DNA of 9,078 nt. Origin: Acidobacteriota bacterium. Its GTDB lineage: Bacteria > Acidobacteriota > Thermoanaerobaculia > Multivoradales > JAHZIX01. Location: NCBI GenBank assembly GCA_020439725.1, contig JAGQSE010000559.1:1-9078 (forward strand). The letters run 5' to 3'. Below the pieces are notes generated by a model. The model did no database searches, was not told the origin of the DNA, and worked only from the letters and a program-made list of their open reading frames with translations. The translations under genes were made by a program, and so were the position numbers. Every line of letters starts with the position of its first letter. The first letter of the stretch is position 1. Below are positions 7,093-9,078 of the stretch, one piece after another.

Positions 7093-7809
7093 TCAGTAGG
7101 ACTCACCCGGTTGCAGCTCGAGGACCTCGCAGGTGACACCGAGGTCGCGCAGCTCCTTGCGCAGCGTCTCGGGCTTGCCGGTCAGGTCGGGGAAGGTTCC
7201 CCAATGGATCGGCACCACCTGGCGTACGCCGAGAAAGCGGCAGGCGCGAGCGGCCTGGTGCGGATCCATGGTGAACAGGTCGCCGATGGGCAGGAAGGCA
7301 AGCTCGGGGCGGTACAGCTCGCCGATCAGCTGCATGTCCGAGAAGAGCCCCGTATCCCCGGCGTGGTAGAAGGTGTAGCCGCCGCTGATCTTGACCACGA
7401 ACCCCGTCGGGACGCCGCCGTCGAAGAACTTTCCGCCCTCGACCAGCCCGCTCGAATGCTCGGCCCGGACCATCGACACCCGCATCCCGAGAATCATCTG
7501 CGCGCCACCGATGTTCATCGGCGCGACGTTCTCGATCCCCTGCGCGGCGAGCCATTCGCAGATCTCGAAGCTGGCGACGATCTTCGACGGCCGGTAGCGC
7601 TTGGCGAGCTCGACGGCGTCTCCCATGTGATCCGAGTGCGCGTGGGTGATGAGCATGGCGTCGATGCGCTCGAAGCTCTTGAGCTCCTCGGGACACATTG
7701 GATTGCCCCCGACCCAGGGCTCGAAGAGCGCCACCTCCCCGGTGGGAAGGTCGCAGCGGACGGTCGAGTGGCCGAGGAAGGTGAAGCGAGGGCGAGGGCT
7801 GTGACTCAT
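7093..7809 (-). CDS. UPF0173-type metal-dependent hydrolase, metallo-beta-lactamase fold
   Basis: Cytoplasmic hydrolase of 238 residues with unknown physiological substrate. Numbering from ATG 7809, the beta-lactamase-fold metal motif THAHSDH supplies H56, H58, D60 and H61. Further ligands are H118 (AEHSSG), D152 in YHAGDTGLFSDM and H202 in PIHWGTF. The strings FLGHST near the N-terminus, MNIGG, AGDTGLFSDMQLIGELY and LPIGDLFTM are characteristic of the UPF0173/YtkL-like family, and the length is close to that family's usual 225-235. The ATG at 7809 is preferred over the adjacent GTG at 7812 because AGGAG (7820-7816) then sits 6 nt upstream; with the GTG the gap would be 3 nt. A -10-like box and dyad lie about 50 bp upstream. 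The deacetylase gene follows after 58 bp, suggesting a two-gene transcript. Nothing links this family to arsenic or to antibiotic resistance. Confidence 0.94.
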   Translation of the reverse strand: MSHSPRPRFTFLGHSTVRCDLPTGEVALFEPWVGGNPMCPEELKSFERIDAMLITHAHSDHMGDAVELAKRYRPSKIVASFEICEWLAAQGIENVAPMNIGGAQMILGMRVSMVRAEHSSGLVEGGKFFDGGVPTGFVVKISGGYTFYHAGDTGLFSDMQLIGELYRPELAFLPIGDLFTMDPHQAARACRFLGVRQVVPIHWGTFPDLTGKPETLRKELRDLGVTCEVLELQPGESY

Positions 7810-7857
7810 CACGGACTCCTAGGGCGCTGGGGGTTCCAATCGGCCGGGCCTAGAAAG

Positions 7858-7863
7858 ATTGTA
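7858..7863 (-). promoter_or_regulatory. putative -10 box of the hydrolase-deacetylase transcript
   Basis: On the minus strand the hexamer reads TACAAT, one base from consensus, 38 bp before the AGGAG of the hydrolase gene. At 17-nt spacing the -35 position reads ACCCGG, which does not match, so the promoter would be activator-dependent or use another sigma factor. It follows the terminator-like hairpin of the arsR gene, which fits an independent transcription unit. Confidence 0.35.
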
Positions 7864-7888
7864 CCCGAGCCACTCCGGAGCCGGGTAC
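7861..7888. repeat. 28-bp dyad overlapping the putative hydrolase promoter
   Basis: GTACCCG (7861-7867) and CGGGTAC (7882-7888) are perfect 7-bp arms around a 14-nt centre that itself contains the palindrome CTCCGGAG (7873-7880). The left arm overlaps the upstream half of the TACAAT box and the rest covers the spacer, where a repressor would block RNA polymerase. It could equally form a hairpin in readthrough RNA. No regulator is assigned; the neighbouring ArsR-type protein is one candidate. Confidence 0.45.
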
Positions 7889-7931
7889 CGTCCAGCTGAC
7901 TACCGACAGCGCGGGCCGAACCCCCAAACGA

Positions 7932-7985
7932 CGAAGCGCCGGCGGTGCGAGCCTCCCTGTGGGGGCCCGCGCCGGCGGCGCTTCG
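7932..7985 (-). terminator. terminator-like hairpin downstream of the ArsR-family gene
   Basis: CGAAGCGCCG (7932-7941) and CGGCGCTTCG (7976-7985) form a perfect 10-bp stem enclosing 34 nt that can fold further (CTCCC with GGGGG around 7953-7965). On the minus strand the stem is followed by TCGTTTGG, a poor T tract. It lies 22 bp past the arsR stop codon. A smaller inverted repeat, CTCACC-GA-GGTGAG (7988-8001), sits between. Termination is plausible but not certain; an RNA-stabilising or attenuating role is possible. Confidence 0.5.
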
Positions 7986-8007
7986 GTCTCACCGAGGTGA
8001 GCTCGCT

Positions 8008-8346
8008 TCAGTTCCGCAAGTCGCTCAGGAAGCTGTCCTTGAGCTTGCCGTTGAACTTGTGCTCGGTCAGGCGGTAGTAGATGGTCTGCGCGTCGCGACG
8101 CGGGGCCACCAGACCGCGGGCCTTGAGCTTGGCGAGGTGCTGCGAGACCGCCGAAACGGAGACGCCGAGCATCTCGGCGAGATCGCAAACACAGATCTCG
8201 CCATGGCTCTCGAGCAGGTAGAGGAGCTTCAGCCGGGTGGCATTGCCGGCCAGGCTCATGAGCTCAGCCGCCTCTTCGATGTCGGGAGCGACCTCGAGGT
8301 CACGGCGGATGCGGGCGATGTCCTGAGAGGTGACGGTAGCTTCCAT
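8008..8346 (-). CDS. ArsR/SmtB-family winged-helix transcriptional regulator with CxC motif
   Basis: Small dimeric DNA-binding repressor of 112 residues. A winged helix-turn-helix is plain: helix NATRLKLLYLLE (36-47), then ICVCDLAEMLGVSVSAVSQH (51-70) spanning the HTH, LAKLKARGLVAPRRDAQ, and the wing ending TIYYRL. C52-V-C54-D55 in the third helix matches the ELCVCDL motif of ArsR/CadC-type metal sensors, where these cysteines bind As(III), Cd(II) or Pb(II). The third Cys found in E. coli ArsR is an Ala here (position 57), and there is no N-terminal Cys as in CadC, so the ligand is uncertain. H96 lies in the C-terminal helix. The ATG is preceded by AAGGAG (10 nt away) and a nearer AGGAAG. No arsenate reductase, efflux pump or metal ATPase is next to it. 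The adjacent transcript on the same strand is the hydrolase-deacetylase pair. Autoregulation is usual in the family. Confidence 0.94.
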   Translation of the reverse strand: MEATVTSQDIARIRRDLEVAPDIEEAAELMSLAGNATRLKLLYLLESHGEICVCDLAEMLGVSVSAVSQHLAKLKARGLVAPRRDAQTIYYRLTEHKFNGKLKDSFLSDLRN

Positions 8347-8557
8347 GATCTTCCTACTCCTTGGATAGAGGATCGGGCCCTAGGACCCTTTCCGGTTTCT
8401 CCAGCTCCCGAGCCCGGTTCCGTCGTCTACTGCGGCTCCGACGACGAGGCGTTTGGAGCTACGGTTGGACCTTCCTTTTTCGCTGTATCTGTCACGAAAC
8501 GTTGGATTCTGTTGCTCTCGAGGTCGCATCAGCACCACCTCTCGACCAAGTGCAGCG

Positions 8558-8586
8558 ACTATACAACACTCCGGTCTTGTTTTCAG
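8558..8586 (-). promoter_or_regulatory. putative sigma70 promoter for the ArsR-family gene
   Basis: On the minus strand CTGAAA (8586-8581, four of six consensus bases) and TATAGT (8563-8558, five of six) are separated by exactly 17 nt. Directly upstream is a run of six T, one G and six A (8590-8602), AT-rich sequence that could act as an UP element. Transcription would begin near 8551 and leave a leader of about 205 nt before the ATG at 8346, which is long for an ArsR-type gene. A closer promoter was not found. Confidence 0.5.
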
Positions 8587-8720
8587 CAGTTTTTTGAAAA
8601 AAGGGCGGCTAGGACAGCAATTTCTTCCTCACGCGAGCCCCTGCGGACACCGCCGTGGTCCTCGCCGAACGTTCCGGAGGGTGCATTTCTTCGCGATTTC
8701 TCACCCGAGGGGGGTAAACA

Positions 8721-8771
8721 CCCACCCAGGCGACTCCGGGAAAGGGTAGAGAGTCGCCTCGGGAGGGTGGG
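8721..8771. repeat. long hairpin 1 of the structured block
   Basis: AGGCGACTC (8728-8736) pairs perfectly with GAGTCGCCT (8751-8759) across a 14-nt loop. The helix continues outside as CCCACCC (8721-8727) with GGGTGGG (8765-8771), leaving a 5-nt bulge (8760-8764) on one side: 16 base pairs in all. The right arm shares the motif GAGAGTCGCCTC with hairpin 2. There is no T tract on either strand, so it is not a standard terminator. Confidence 0.7.
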
Positions 8772-9038
8772 TTGGGACTGTTACGGCCGCGAACGGCGGG
8801 GCGACCCTCGGGAACCCGACCTCGCTTCGAAAGAGGTGGATGCGTGCGGGCCGCACGGGCGGCGGAGCGGTATCGGGTGCCCGACCAGCCCTCGATGGGC
8901 CCGGTCGGGCCGGTTGAAGGTGGGGGTCTATCCGGAGCAGGAGAGAGAGTGGGAGCCGCGGAGACCGCGGCGGGTCGGCCCTACCTTGGAGAGTCGCCTC
9001 CCGGAGCGGGAGCGCGTGCGGGAGCGGAGGCGACTCTC
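8749..9038. ncRNA. candidate structured RNA or small repeat element (unidentified)
   Basis: A 290-bp block begins with GAGAGTCGCCTC (8749-8760) and ends with its exact complement GAGGCGACTCTC (9027-9038). Inside, the sequence folds into several strong local stems: GCCG-CGAA-CGGC near 8785-8796; GCCCGACC (8879-8886) with GGTCGGGC (8903-8910), capped by GCCC/GGGC; and GCCGCGG-AGA-CCGCGGC (8955-8971). I looked for RNase P, tmRNA, SRP and tRNA signature sequences on both strands and found none. No promoter was found, so strand and transcription are unknown. The matched ends could instead be terminal inverted repeats of a miniature mobile element, though no target-site duplication is visible. Confidence 0.3.
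8989..9038. repeat. long hairpin 2 of the structured block
   Basis: GAGAGTCGCCTCC (8989-9001) and GGAGGCGACTCTC (9026-9038) are perfect 13-bp complements around a 24-nt loop containing two copies of GCGGGAGCG (9006-9014 and 9018-9026; the second reaches the first base of the right arm). A competing small stem, CTCCCG (8998-9003) with CGGGAG (9007-9012), is possible. Twelve bases of the left arm repeat the motif at 8749-8760. No T tract follows on either strand. Confidence 0.75.
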
Positions 9039-9078
9039 GACCGTCCTTTGGCCACCATCCACTTCGGCATGGCGCCGC

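Larger units (their letters stand above)
8347..9078. other. 732-bp region without a supported gene
   Basis: No reading frame here has plausible codon use, a ribosome binding site and recognisable protein sequence. The left part (8347-8620) is relatively AT-rich and carries the putative arsR promoter and leader. The leader holds a 7-bp inverted repeat, CGTCGTC (8421-8427) and GACGACG (8440-8446), and TTTCG-N12-CGAAA at 8478-8499. The middle (8610-8720) has pyrimidine-rich stretches (ATTTCTTC at 8620 and 8685) but no clear element. The right part (8721-9038) is a dense set of GC-rich hairpins. The last 40 bases could be the edge of another gene, for example a minus-strand frame ending at a TAG at 8983-8981, but nothing supports it strongly. 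Confidence 0.7.

Noticed and set aside
6054..7136. 360-codon plus-strand open frame over the deacetylase gene
   Set aside because: Antisense shadow of a protein with all HDAC-family catalytic residues.
7087..7899. 270-codon plus-strand open frame over the UPF0173-type gene
   Set aside because: Antisense shadow of an intact metallo-hydrolase with the full metal motif.
8361..8749. Two plus-strand frames of 78 and 98 codons in the region right of arsR
   Set aside because: They lack ribosome binding sites, are Arg/Ser-rich with no family resemblance, and overlap the promoter and leader of the minus-strand ArsR-type gene.
8815..8840. tRNA or tmRNA T-arm-like stem (ACCTC-GCTTCGAAA-GAGGT)
   Set aside because: The loop has nine bases rather than seven and no acceptor, D or anticodon arm is found around it.
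8981..9078. Possible C-terminus of a minus-strand gene entering from the right edge, ending with TAG at 8983-8981
   Set aside because: Only about 32 codons, Ala/Pro/Arg-rich and passing straight through the perfect 13-bp hairpin. It cannot be separated from chance without sequence beyond the window.
1..9078. CRISPR array, transposase, integrase, toxin-antitoxin or known defence genes
   Set aside because: None seen on either strand; repeats present are few, short and not regularly spaced.

Overview
This is a high-GC bacterial chromosome segment with conserved housekeeping and envelope-type genes. No phage, transposase, CRISPR, tRNA or rRNA gene is visible. A likely source is Acidobacteriota (for example a Thermoanaerobaculia-like lineage). 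The basis is the GC content, large secreted proteins joining TPR, FG-GAP/VCBS and ASPIC/UnbV modules, and a secreted carboxypeptidase-regulatory-like plus TPR protein. This is an inference from gene style; no phylogenetic marker was compared.

Layout, left to right. At 1-1038 (minus) lies the N-terminal 346 residues of DNA polymerase I (polA), cut by the window edge. It is divergent, across only 42 bp, from a 1131-residue secreted protein at 1081-4476 (plus). That protein has a signal peptide, TPRs, seven Ca-binding DxDxDG loops that predict a seven-bladed propeller, an ASPIC/UnbV domain, and a long C-terminal region I cannot name. Facing it is a second secreted protein at 4665-5927 (minus), with a carboxypeptidase-regulatory-like domain followed by TPRs. 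The 188-bp convergent spacer holds two hairpins, one a good intrinsic terminator for the minus-strand gene.

From 6114 to 8346 three further minus-strand genes follow one another. In transcription order they are an ArsR/SmtB-type regulator (8346 to 8008), a UPF0173-type metallo-beta-lactamase-fold hydrolase (7809 to 7093) and a class IV-like histone-deacetylase-family amidohydrolase (7034 to 6114). A terminator-like hairpin follows arsR. A -10 box overlapped by a 28-bp dyad precedes the hydrolase, so hydrolase and deacetylase look like one two-gene transcript. Whether the ArsR protein controls them is open.

The last ~730 bp (8347-9078) has no convincing gene. It contains a sigma70-like promoter for arsR with a ~205-nt leader. 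Further right is a very GC-rich, strongly self-complementary block (8721-9038) in which one 9-13-bp motif occurs four times in alternating orientation. This block is the least explained part of the window and the best candidate for something undescribed: a structured RNA or a small repeat element.
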